Source of the DNA: JBBSOK01 sp965219125
GTDB taxonomy: Bacteria; Bacteroidota; Bacteroidia; Flavobacteriales; Flavobacteriaceae
Length of the DNA stretch: 64,000 nucleotides
Direction of reading: 5' to 3'
Assembly: GCA_965219125.1 (NCBI GenBank)
Contig: CBDCMO010000002.1
Span: 496,001-560,000 of the forward strand
Both the position numbers and the translations under genes were made by a program. Under the pieces are notes generated by a model. It searched no databases, had not been told where the DNA came from, and worked only from the letters and a program-made list of their open reading frames with translations. This document shows, in pieces, positions 8,039-15,961 of this stretch (position 1 is its first letter; the number at the start of each line of letters is the position of its first letter).

Positions 8039-8173
8039 AAATCAATTGTAGTGAAAATTTTTCATCTAAACTTTTAAACTAATCGACTCATCGACAATTA
8101 GAAATTTTAAGTTAATAGAAAGCTGTTCAAGTTTTGACTTAAAACTATAAACCATAAACAATAAACCCCAAAC

Positions 8174-9052
8174 TTGAAACAAGAAACCCTTCAACCAAGC
8201 GAATTAATTTTAAATCCCGATGGAAGTATTTACCATCTTAACCTTTTGCCCGAGCAATTGGCCGATACGGTAATTACCGTTGGCGATCCAGATAGAGTTT
8301 GTGATGTTTCAAAATATTTTGATTCGATTGAAGTTAATGTTCATAAAAGAGAATTTAAAACTAATACAGGAAAATTAAACGGTAAACGAATTAGCGTCAT
8401 TTCAACTGGTATTGGTACCGATAATATTGATATTGTTTTTAATGAACTTGATGCACTTGCAAATACCAATTTTGAAACTCGCACCGTAAATTCTAAATTG
8501 AAATCTCTTGATATTATTAGAATTGGGACTTCAGGAGCTATTCAACCCGAGATTGATATTGATAGCTTTTTAATTTCAGACAAAGCAATCGGGTTTGATA
8601 GTTTGCTTCGGTTTTATAAAAATGTTGAATTTCTTGATGAAGCTTTTTCAGAAGAATTTATGAAACAAACCGATTGGCCGAAAGAACGTTCAAAGCCTTA
8701 CGTTGTTGAAGCAGATGGAGATTTGATGTCTAAATTCAATTCCAAAGAAATTTTAAAGGGAATTACAGCTACAAACGTGGGGTTTTACGGGCCACAAGGC
8801 AGGATTTTAAGATTGCCAATTACAGATTCGGAAATGAACACGAAGATCTCAAATTTTAATTTTGAAGGAAAAAAAATTACAAACCTTGAAATGGAAACGT
8901 CTGGAATTTATGGAATGGCGAAGTTACTGGGACACAAGGCTGTATCGCTAAATGCTATTTTAGCGAATAGAGCTAATGGCACATTTAGTGAAAATCCTCA
9001 TAAAACGGTTGATAAACTTATACAAACAACCTTAAATTTGCTCACAAAATAA
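8174..9052 (+). CDS. Nucleoside phosphorylase (uridine phosphorylase-like)
   Basis: The 292-residue protein has the PNP/UDP phosphorylase pattern: phosphate-binding VGDPDRV at about 37-43, STGIGTDNIDI at about 78-88, RIGTSGAIQP at about 116-125, and the ribose-binding Glu-Met-Glu in NLEMETSGIYG near 240. These enzymes split nucleosides with phosphate into base and ribose-1-phosphate in the salvage pathway. No ATG is available near the N-terminus, so the start is a TTG at 8174. A solute-binding-like gene follows on the same strand after 61 bp. Confidence 0.85.
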   Translation: MKQETLQPSELILNPDGSIYHLNLLPEQLADTVITVGDPDRVCDVSKYFDSIEVNVHKREFKTNTGKLNGKRISVISTGIGTDNIDIVFNELDALANTNFETRTVNSKLKSLDIIRIGTSGAIQPEIDIDSFLISDKAIGFDSLLRFYKNVEFLDEAFSEEFMKQTDWPKERSKPYVVEADGDLMSKFNSKEILKGITATNVGFYGPQGRILRLPITDSEMNTKISNFNFEGKKITNLEMETSGIYGMAKLLGHKAVSLNAILANRANGTFSENPHKTVDKLIQTTLNLLTK

Positions 9053-9113
9053 ATTGACTATTTTTCTGAAATTATTGAATTTCAGCTAAATTGAATTGCT
9101 TTAAAAAATTGAA

Positions 9114-9968
9114 ATGAAAAATTTTATAATTGGTGGCGTGCCAGAACATTTTAATCTGCCTTGGTATATAACCCTAAAAAATAAGGAATATACAGAAAAC
9201 AATATCAATTTGCGCTGGAAGGATTATCCTGGCGGAACTGGCGAAATGTGTCGCGCTTTGCGTGATAAACAAATAGATATGGCGGTTATTTTAACTGAAG
9301 GAATGGTTCGGGATATTATAAATGGTAATAATTCTAAAATTGTGCAGGTATTTGTAAAGTCGCCACTTTTATGGGGAATTCACGTTGCACATCATTCTGA
9401 TTATAATAATATTCAAGATTTAAAAGGTACAGAAGCTGCGATAAGCCGCTACGGTTCGGGTTCGCATTTAATGGCTTTTGTACATGCCAAAAATAACGAT
9501 TGGAACATGGCGGACGACCTAAAATTCAACGTTATAGAAAATCTTGATGGAGCTCTTGCAGGTTTGCCAATTGGAAAAGGCGATTATTTTATGTGGGAAA
9601 AATTTATGACGAAACCGCATGTAGACAGCGGCGTTTTCAGATTAATTGGTGAAATACCAACACCTTGGCCAAGTTTTGTTATTGCTGTAAGAAATGATAT
9701 TTTAGAAAATGATGGTGAAAGTATTCAAAAGATCTTGGAGATTATTAATGCTACCACTTTGAAATTTAAACAGATGGAAAGTATTGATGAATTACTATCA
9801 AAAAGATATAAATTAGAAATTCAAGACGTTCAAAAATGGCTGGAATTAACAGAATGGAGCCAAGAAAATCTTACTGAAGACGAACTTTTAAACATTCAAA
9901 CAGAATTATTAAATCTCGAATTAATCCCAGAAATAAAGGCTTCAGAAGAAATTCTACATAAATTTTAA
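9114..9968 (+). CDS. Periplasmic-binding-protein-like (NMT1/SsuA type) protein without signal peptide
   Basis: The 284-residue protein resembles type 2 solute-binding domains: an N-terminal beta strand FIIGGVPEHFNLPWYIT, then WKDYPGGTGEMCRAL, then DMAVILTEGMVRDII, and the second lobe AAISRYGSGSHLMAF. The N-terminus has no signal sequence or lipobox, so the protein should stay in the cytoplasm. Its partner may be a metabolite sensed or used there, as in THI5-like or MqnA-like enzymes of the same fold. No permease or ATPase gene adjoins it. The ligand is unknown. Confidence 0.65.
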   Translation: MKNFIIGGVPEHFNLPWYITLKNKEYTENNINLRWKDYPGGTGEMCRALRDKQIDMAVILTEGMVRDIINGNNSKIVQVFVKSPLLWGIHVAHHSDYNNIQDLKGTEAAISRYGSGSHLMAFVHAKNNDWNMADDLKFNVIENLDGALAGLPIGKGDYFMWEKFMTKPHVDSGVFRLIGEIPTPWPSFVIAVRNDILENDGESIQKILEIINATTLKFKQMESIDELLSKRYKLEIQDVQKWLELTEWSQENLTEDELLNIQTELLNLELIPEIKASEEILHKF

Positions 9969-10035
9969 GTTTTTTTTTGGTTTTTGCGCAACCATTTAAA
10001 AATTGTTGTATCTACTATGTATAAAAGCAAAAGAT

Positions 10036-10143
10036 ATGACAACCTTTCTAATTATCTTGGGTACGTTACTGGCAGTAAATTTTCTGTTATTACAATTTAG
10101 CTGCAACGATGCAACCGAACCAGAAGTTCCTGAAGAAGAATAA
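10036..10143 (+). CDS. Small membrane-anchored peptide, 35 residues
   Basis: A short frame with an ATG at 10036 encodes MTTFLIILGTLLAVNFLLLQ followed by FSCNDATEPEVPEEE. A single hydrophobic helix leads to a Cys in a lipobox-like LQFSC, then an acidic tail. It could be a tiny lipoprotein or a single-pass peptide. I have an impression that similarly built peptides occur in other Flavobacteriaceae, but this cannot be checked here. No function is assigned. Confidence 0.5.
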   Translation: MTTFLIILGTLLAVNFLLLQFSCNDATEPEVPEEE

Positions 10144-10188
10144 AGTACAGTCAAGATTACTATTCTATATTGCGAATTCTTTTCGCAA

Positions 10189-10857
10189 CTAATTCCATTT
10201 AATTTTACTTTTCCCGCTTTTCTCTAAATACTCATTCGTTTTACTAAAATGCTTGTTTCGAAACCAAAGTCCGCGATTGGCGCTTAATGGCGAAGGATGT
10301 CCGCTCGTTAAAACTACATGTTTTTCTGTATTAATTTTGGCTCCTTTCTTTTTTGCGTAGCCGCCCCAAAGTAAAAAAACAAGTCCTTCCCTATTTTCAG
10401 AAAGTTTAGAAATTACGGCGTCCGTAAATTCTTCCCAACCCTTTTTTTGATGACTTCCAGCTTGATGCGCTCGTACCGAAAGCGTAGCATTCAAAAGTAA
10501 AACACCTTGGTCTGCCCAAAACTCTAAATTACCCGATTTTGGCGCAGGTTTTTGTAAATCGTCAGCTAATTCCTTATAAATATTAATTAGAGATGGCGGT
10601 ATGGCGATTCCATCGGCCACCGAAAAGCAAAGTCCGTTGGCTTGGCGTGGTCCGTGATATGGGTCTTGCCCAATAATTACAACTTTTACATCGTTAAAAG
10701 GGGTATGATTAAATGCCGCAAAAATCTTATTAGCTGGCGGATAGCAAGTATTTTCTATGTATTCAGTTTTTACAAAATCCGTCAATTCTTTAAAATATAG
10801 TTTATTGAATTCATCTTTTAATTGACTCTTCCAACCTTCTTCAATTTTTACATCCAT
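10189..10857 (-). CDS. ung: Uracil-DNA glycosylase, family 1
   Basis: The 222-residue enzyme removes uracil from DNA at the first step of base excision repair. It carries the water-activating motif GQDPYHGP, the uracil pocket FLLWGGYAKKKG and the minor-groove loop GHPSPLSA with its catalytic His. The length matches family 1 enzymes. I chose the ATG at 10857 (MDVKIEEGWK) rather than an upstream in-frame ATG at 10893 because a TAnnTTTG promoter box lies between them. It is divergent from the mutS2-like gene, so two DNA-maintenance genes share an intergenic region. Confidence 0.95.
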   Translation of the reverse strand: MDVKIEEGWKSQLKDEFNKLYFKELTDFVKTEYIENTCYPPANKIFAAFNHTPFNDVKVVIIGQDPYHGPRQANGLCFSVADGIAIPPSLINIYKELADDLQKPAPKSGNLEFWADQGVLLLNATLSVRAHQAGSHQKKGWEEFTDAVISKLSENREGLVFLLWGGYAKKKGAKINTEKHVVLTSGHPSPLSANRGLWFRNKHFSKTNEYLEKSGKSKIKWN

Positions 10858-10876
10858 AATTCGTACTTTTGTATCA

Positions 10877-10884
10877 CAAAAATA
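10877..10884 (-). promoter_or_regulatory. -7 promoter box TATTTTTG for ung
   Basis: It matches TAnnTTTG on the minus strand, 19 bp upstream of the chosen ung ATG. Its location inside the longer open frame decides the start. No convincing -33 TTG was found at 17-21 bp. Confidence 0.5.
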
Positions 10885-10937
10885 AACCTTCAACCCCTAA
10901 AAAACTGTAAAATGTTGCTTGGTTTTTTGTTGCAGCT

Positions 10938-13097
10938 ATGTCAAAGATTAACAGTAAAACATTACAAGACCTCGAATTTCCTTCCGTTTTAAAACAAATT
11001 TCCAATTTCTGTATTTCAGAAGCTGGAAAAGAAACTGTTTTAGCTATTCAACCTTTTAAAGATATTACCGAGGTTGAAGCGGAACTAGATAAAACCACCG
11101 AGTTCAAATTTTCTTTTGAAGGTGATATGCCAATTCCAAACCACGGTTTTGAACCGATTTTTAGGGAATTGCGACTTTTTGAAATTGAAAATAGTACAAT
11201 TGAAATCAGCGGTTTTAGAAAGATTCTTTCAATTTCTGAAACGACTAAAATCTTGTTGAAGTTTTTCAGAAAATTTGAAGAATTTTATGTAAATCTAAAT
11301 TCATTTTCAGAAGAAATAGTTTATGTTGAAGCAATTTCTGATGAAATAAATAGAATAATTGATAAATATGGCGAGGTTAAAGATAGTGCGAGTACCGAAT
11401 TGGGCGCAATTAGAAGACGTTTGAATGTTGTAAGAGTTAGAATTAACTCATCATTCGCCGGAGCGTTGAGCAGATATTCGCAAGCCGGTTATTTGGATGA
11501 AATAAGAGAAACTGTTGTGGAAAATCGGCGTGTGCTGGCTGTTACGGCAATGCACCGACGCAAAATTAAAGGCTCGGTTTTAGGAAATTCAAAAACAGGA
11601 AGCCTCGTTTATATTGAACCACAAGAAACGCTGGAATATACCAACGAGCTTACTAATTTACTCTATGAAGAGGATGAAGAAGTAAAACGAATTTTAAAGC
11701 AACTTTCAGAGTACATCAGGCCTTTTGCTGAAACACTTTCAAGCTATCAACAATATTTGATTGCGTTAGATGTAATTTATTCCAAAGCGAAATATGCGCG
11801 GGAAACAAATGCGATAAAGCCATTAATTTCAGAAGATAGAAGATTAAATTTAATTTCTGCATATCACCCTTTATTGTTGGTCGCAAATAAGAAGAGTAAG
11901 AAAATAACGCATCCACAGAGTATTTCTTTAGAGCCAACCAAGCGAATTATTGTAATTTCAGGTCCAAACGCTGGAGGAAAAAGTATTACGTTGAAAACAA
12001 TTGGTTTACTGCAAATAATGCTGCAAAGCGGTATTTTAGTTACCGTTGAACCACAAAGTGAATTTTGCTTTTTTGAACGTATTTTAACCGATATTGGCGA
12101 TAATCAATCAATTGAAAATCATTTAAGTACCTATAGTTACAGGTTAAAAAAGATGAACCAATTTCTTCGGAAATGTGATGAAAATACCCTCTTTTTAATT
12201 GATGAATTTGGTACAGGAAGTGATCCCGAATTAGGTGGTGCCTTGGCAGAAACGTTTTTAGAAGTTTTTTATGAACGTAATGCTTTCGGAATAATTACAA
12301 CACATTACACCAACTTAAAACTGTTGGCAAACGAACTTCCCGAAGCAATAAATGCCAATATGTTATTCGACAGCAAAAGTTTAGAGCCTTTGTATAAACT
12401 TCATTTGGGCGAAGCCGGCAGCAGTTTTACTTTTGAAGTGGCGCAGAAAAACGGCATTCCATATAGTTTGATAAATAAGGCGAAAAAGAAAATTGAACGC
12501 GGCAAAATTAGGTTTGATAAGACCATTGCCAACCTTCAAAAGGAACGTAGCAACTTACGCAAAACCACAGATTCGCTTAGAACTGAAGAGCAGAAAAAAC
12601 GCGATGAAAGCAGGCAAATGGAAGAAACCAATGCGAAGCTTCAGGATAAATTGATTAGCTATCAGGAATTGTATGATAGCAATCAAAAAACGATTAGTTT
12701 AGGTAAGAAAGTTGATGCATTGGCAGAAAAATTTTTCAACAACAAACAGAAAAAACAATTGCTTGATGAGTTAATGAAGATTGTAATGGTTGAAAATAGC
12801 AAACGAAAACGCATTGCCCCAAAAACCAAAAAGGTTATAAAAGCGAAGGAAAGAAAGGTTGTTGAAGAAATTGAAAAGAAAGTTGAAGTAATTCGCGAAG
12901 AGAAAAAAGTAGAAAAGGAAAAAGCGAAAAAATTACCACCACCTAAACCGAAAGCTACCTTAAAAATTGGCGACAGAGTTAGAATGATTGATGGGAAAGC
13001 GATTGGGACAATTGATACTTTGGAGAAGAATAAGGCGATTGTTAATTATGGGGTTTTTACGACAAATGTGAATATTGAACAGCTTGAAAAAGTGTGA
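10938..13097 (+). CDS. mutS2: MutS2-type DNA repair/ribosome-rescue ATPase lacking the Smr domain
   Basis: The 719-residue protein has the MutS core and clamp (about 1-320), Walker A GPNAGGKSIT (342-351), Walker B FLIDEFGTGSDP (419-430) and the His loop ITTHYTNLK. A long Lys/Glu-rich coiled coil follows (about 500-665). The C-terminal 45 residues form a small KOW-like barrel (KIGDRVRMIDG), and the chain ends there. MutS2 of Bacillus type continues into an Smr nuclease domain, which is absent here. A stand-alone Smr protein with a similar N-terminal barrel is encoded at 56.6 kb. MutS2 acts on branched DNA or collided ribosomes. Confidence 0.9.
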   Translation: MSKINSKTLQDLEFPSVLKQISNFCISEAGKETVLAIQPFKDITEVEAELDKTTEFKFSFEGDMPIPNHGFEPIFRELRLFEIENSTIEISGFRKILSISETTKILLKFFRKFEEFYVNLNSFSEEIVYVEAISDEINRIIDKYGEVKDSASTELGAIRRRLNVVRVRINSSFAGALSRYSQAGYLDEIRETVVENRRVLAVTAMHRRKIKGSVLGNSKTGSLVYIEPQETLEYTNELTNLLYEEDEEVKRILKQLSEYIRPFAETLSSYQQYLIALDVIYSKAKYARETNAIKPLISEDRRLNLISAYHPLLLVANKKSKKITHPQSISLEPTKRIIVISGPNAGGKSITLKTIGLLQIMLQSGILVTVEPQSEFCFFERILTDIGDNQSIENHLSTYSYRLKKMNQFLRKCDENTLFLIDEFGTGSDPELGGALAETFLEVFYERNAFGIITTHYTNLKLLANELPEAINANMLFDSKSLEPLYKLHLGEAGSSFTFEVAQKNGIPYSLINKAKKKIERGKIRFDKTIANLQKERSNLRKTTDSLRTEEQKKRDESRQMEETNAKLQDKLISYQELYDSNQKTISLGKKVDALAEKFFNNKQKKQLLDELMKIVMVENSKRKRIAPKTKKVIKAKERKVVEEIEKKVEVIREEKKVEKEKAKKLPPPKPKATLKIGDRVRMIDGKAIGTIDTLEKNKAIVNYGVFTTNVNIEQLEKV

Positions 13098-13117
13098 TTA
13101 TCATTCCTATTTGTAAA

Positions 13118-13140
13118 TAAAAAGTCGCAGTTGGCAGTGT
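13118..13140 (+). repeat. 23-bp intergenic repeat, copy 1 (TAAAAAGTCGCAGTTGGCAG...)
   Basis: Identical over 23 bases to 46744-46766. Both copies lie just downstream of a plus-strand gene. The following 13140-13200 is a degenerate run of GCAGT/CAGTT words, like the one at 45565-45592. Confidence 0.8.
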
Positions 13141-13213
13141 GGATGAAAAGAGTTGCAGTTTACAGTAGCAGTTTCAGTTTGGATGGTTAGAAATGCAGTG
13201 CGCAGTCCCCTTT

Positions 13214-13240
13214 GCCTTCGGCATTTCCCCAGAGGGGAAA
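13214..13240 (+). repeat. GC-rich hairpin cluster in intergenic DNA
   Basis: GCC-TTC-GGC at 13214-13222 is followed by TTTCCCC-AGA-GGGGAAA at 13224-13240. The cluster is GC-rich compared with its surroundings and no T-run follows, so it looks like an intergenic palindromic element rather than a terminator. Confidence 0.6.
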
Positions 13241-13280
13241 AGATTTTGATTTAGAATAAACAGCTTCGCTATAAAATATA

Positions 13281-13679
13281 ATGAGTAGTAAAAAAATAAT
13301 ATTATTTGATGGTGTTTGCAATCTTTGCAATGGCGCAGTCAATTTTATAATTGAACGCGATATTAAAAACGTGTTTCAATTTGCGGCGCTGCAAAGTGAA
13401 GCTGGCGTGGCGCTTACGGCTAAATTTGGGATTGATACTAAAAAGGTTGACTCCATAATTTTAATAGACGACGAGAAAGTCTATATAAAATCTACCGCGG
13501 CTTTGCGGGCTTCCCGGTATCTTTCTGGAGCATACCCACTACTCTATTCTTTGATGATTTTCCCTACCTTTTTTAGAAATTGGGTTTATGATATTATCGC
13601 CAAAAATCGTTATAAATGGTTCGGGAAAAAGGAAAGTTGTATGATACCTACAGCGGAATTGAAGGCTAAGTTTTTATAA
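13281..13679 (+). CDS. DCC-family thiol-disulfide oxidoreductase
   Basis: The 132-residue protein starts with a thioredoxin-like strand and the family motif, LFDGVCNLCNGAVNFIIERD, whose CxxC gives a redox site at about residues 14-17. It continues with the typical FAALQSEAG, the second conserved stretch STAALRASRYL, and ends with YKWFGKKESCMIPT, all typical of the DCC (DUF393) family. These proteins are predicted thiol oxidoreductases with no fixed physiological substrate. It stands alone, with repeat-rich DNA upstream. Confidence 0.9.
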   Translation: MSSKKIILFDGVCNLCNGAVNFIIERDIKNVFQFAALQSEAGVALTAKFGIDTKKVDSIILIDDEKVYIKSTAALRASRYLSGAYPLLYSLMIFPTFFRNWVYDIIAKNRYKWFGKKESCMIPTAELKAKFL

Positions 13680-13738
13680 CTCACTAATTGATAAATGCTG
13701 TTACCTCAATGACAACGACAGTTTACACATTCCTCATT

Positions 13739-13767
13739 TTTGAAAAGTAGTAAGCTATGTAGTTTTG
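13739..13767 (+). promoter_or_regulatory. Promoter for the MuiA-like gene
   Basis: A -33 TTTG (13739-13742) and a -7 TAGTTTTG (13760-13767) are separated by 17 bp, 23 bp before the ATG at 13790. This fits the Bacteroidota housekeeping promoter. Confidence 0.6.
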
Positions 13768-13789
13768 GTTTAAACTAAAAACCATTATT

Positions 13790-15889
13790 ATGAAAACGCT
13801 ACTACTATTTTTATTCCTATTATCAACCGCACTTTTTGCTTCAACCGAAAATCCTACTCCTTCAAAAATTGAAAATGTAACCGTTTATACCGAAGGTGCA
13901 TTAATTGAACGAAGCGCTTCAATCAATTTAATTAAAGGGGAAAACGTATTTATCTTTAATAACCTTTCGCCGGATATTGATGAAAATACGATTCAACTTT
14001 CTGGTTTGCAAGATGTTTCAATTGTTTCCTTAAACTTTTCGATTAACTATTTGGAAAAGAAAAAAGTTTCAGAAGAATATGAAAAAATAGATTTAAAAAT
14101 CACCAATCTACTGGCTGAAAGAAATTCCATTGAAAATATTATTGCAGGTTATAATCAAGAGCTGGCTTTGCTCAATCAAAATCAGCGGATAAATAGTGAC
14201 GCGACGGACTTGACTGTTGAAAAGGTTAAGGAAATGGCAGCCTATTACCGAACCCGAATTACCGAAATAAAAAACGCACTTTACATTCAACAGCTTGCGC
14301 TTTTGGAAATTAGCAAAAAAATAAGCGATCAACAAAATGAACTTCTTAAAATAGACGATTCAAAAAAAGAACGTCGCGGCGAAATCAAATTAAAATTGAA
14401 TAGTAAAAAGGCGCTAAACCTTGTGCTGAACATAAAATACAGCATTAACAACGCAGGTTGGTTTCCACTTTACGATATAAAAGCAACGGATACTTCCTCG
14501 CCAATTTCCTTTTCGTATAAGGCAAATGTGTACCAACAAAGCGGCACAGATTGGGAAAATGTAAACCTCACCCTTTCTACAGGCGACCCAAATACCAATA
14601 ATATAAAACCAACGATTACACCTAGATATTTAAATTTTAATCAGCGTAATTTTGCAAGTTCAACTCCTACAAACACGGCTAATTTTAAATATAATCCTAC
14701 TATAAATAGAGTGTCCGGAATTGTATTGGACAATTCGGGCTTGCCTTTGCCGGGCGCAAACGTTATTGTAAAAGGTACGAGTAACGGCACACAAACCGAT
14801 TTTGATGGCAACTATTCATTGGATGTTTCCGGCGGACGCGAACTTATTTTTAGTTATGTGGGTTTTGAAACTAAGTCTCAACCTGTTTATTCTTCCGTAA
14901 TAAATGTTTCTCTAGAAGCTGGAAATATGCTAAACGAAGTTGTAGTAACAGGTTATAGCAACGACAACGACGAACCACAATGGTTTAAGAGTTTACAGGG
15001 TAAAATTGCTGGTGTACAGGTTTCAAATAGCAGCAGCAATACAGGCAGTTTTGTAAGGGTTAGAGATAGTGGCAGTTTGCACGCTGGTAATTCGCCCGCA
15101 CTTTATGTTGTAGATGGTGAAGTAGTTAGTGAAAAAGATTTAGCAAATTTTGATGAATCTTTAATTGAGGACATTACAATTTTAAAAGATGCTGAAACAA
15201 TAGCTAAATATGGCAGTCGCGGAAGAAACGGCGTAGTCGTTATCACAACTAAAAACCCTGCAACAAGCACCAAAGAAAGCGGTTTAACCAATACAATATT
15301 TAAGATTAAGGATAAATATACCATTCAATCCAACGCCGATATTACGATTATTGAAATAGACAATTTTAAACTGCCAGCCACCTACCAACATTATGTAGCG
15401 CCAGAGCTTAATGAAAATGTATTCCTAACCGCAACCCTTACCAATTGGGAACAATATGACTTTTTACCGGGCGAAGCCAATATATATTTTGATGGTAGCT
15501 ATGCAGGAAAATCGGTTATAAACCCAAATGCAACTACCGATAGTTTGAATTTGTCTTTGGGAGTTGACCCAAATGTTATTGTGAAACGCAAAAAGCTTGA
15601 TAATTTTAAAAGCAAATCGTTTTTAGGGAGTAATAAAATTGTGGATAAAGGCTACACAATTAAAATAAAAAACAACAAGCAAACCGCGATAACGCTGATA
15701 GTTGAAGACAGAATCCCAGTTTCTGAAGACAAAGAAATAAAAGTGGAAGATATTGAAACCGGCCAAGCTGCCTACACCGAAAAAACTGGAATCTTAAAAT
15801 GGAAAGTAAATCTTGCAGCAAACGCTACTGCGAAAAAGCAGTTTACGTATGTGGTAAAATATCCTAAATATAGGAGGCTGTTTTTGTAG
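13790..15889 (+). CDS. MuiA-type DUF4139 protein with an inserted CarboxypepD-reg + TonB-plug-like module
   Basis: The 699-residue protein has a signal peptide (1-17) and a DUF4140-like start with VTVYTEGALIERSA (about 30-130). A coiled segment (about 95-195) and a DUF4139 barrel start (NNAGWFPLYDIKA, about 220) follow. At about 307 the DUF4139 region is interrupted by a carboxypeptidase-regulatory domain (SGIVLDNSGLPLPGANVIVK), an NEVVVTGY junction at about 382-389, and a plug-like stretch ending KYGSRGRNGVVVITTK (about 473-488). DUF4139 then resumes (about 500-699). There is no receptor barrel. This SusC-style N-terminus inside an anion-transport/mucoidy-inhibitor-type fold suggests a periplasmic or surface role. 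Function unknown; start supported by its promoter. Confidence 0.85.
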   Translation: MKTLLLFLFLLSTALFASTENPTPSKIENVTVYTEGALIERSASINLIKGENVFIFNNLSPDIDENTIQLSGLQDVSIVSLNFSINYLEKKKVSEEYEKIDLKITNLLAERNSIENIIAGYNQELALLNQNQRINSDATDLTVEKVKEMAAYYRTRITEIKNALYIQQLALLEISKKISDQQNELLKIDDSKKERRGEIKLKLNSKKALNLVLNIKYSINNAGWFPLYDIKATDTSSPISFSYKANVYQQSGTDWENVNLTLSTGDPNTNNIKPTITPRYLNFNQRNFASSTPTNTANFKYNPTINRVSGIVLDNSGLPLPGANVIVKGTSNGTQTDFDGNYSLDVSGGRELIFSYVGFETKSQPVYSSVINVSLEAGNMLNEVVVTGYSNDNDEPQWFKSLQGKIAGVQVSNSSSNTGSFVRVRDSGSLHAGNSPALYVVDGEVVSEKDLANFDESLIEDITILKDAETIAKYGSRGRNGVVVITTKNPATSTKESGLTNTIFKIKDKYTIQSNADITIIEIDNFKLPATYQHYVAPELNENVFLTATLTNWEQYDFLPGEANIYFDGSYAGKSVINPNATTDSLNLSLGVDPNVIVKRKKLDNFKSKSFLGSNKIVDKGYTIKIKNNKQTAITLIVEDRIPVSEDKEIKVEDIETGQAAYTEKTGILKWKVNLAANATAKKQFTYVVKYPKYRRLFL

Positions 15890-15919
15890 GGGTTTTGAAT
15901 GAATTATAAAATTAAATAA

Positions 15920-15947
15920 GGCTACTTCGTAGAGTTATGAAGCAGCC
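15920..15947. terminator. Bidirectional terminator hairpin
   Basis: GGCTACTTC (15920-15928) pairs with GAAGCAGCC (15939-15947) with one mismatch. The hairpin is A-rich on the left and followed by TTGTTTAT on the right. It lies between convergent genes ending at 15889 and 15962. Confidence 0.65.
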
Positions 15948-15961
15948 TTGTTTATATAAAA

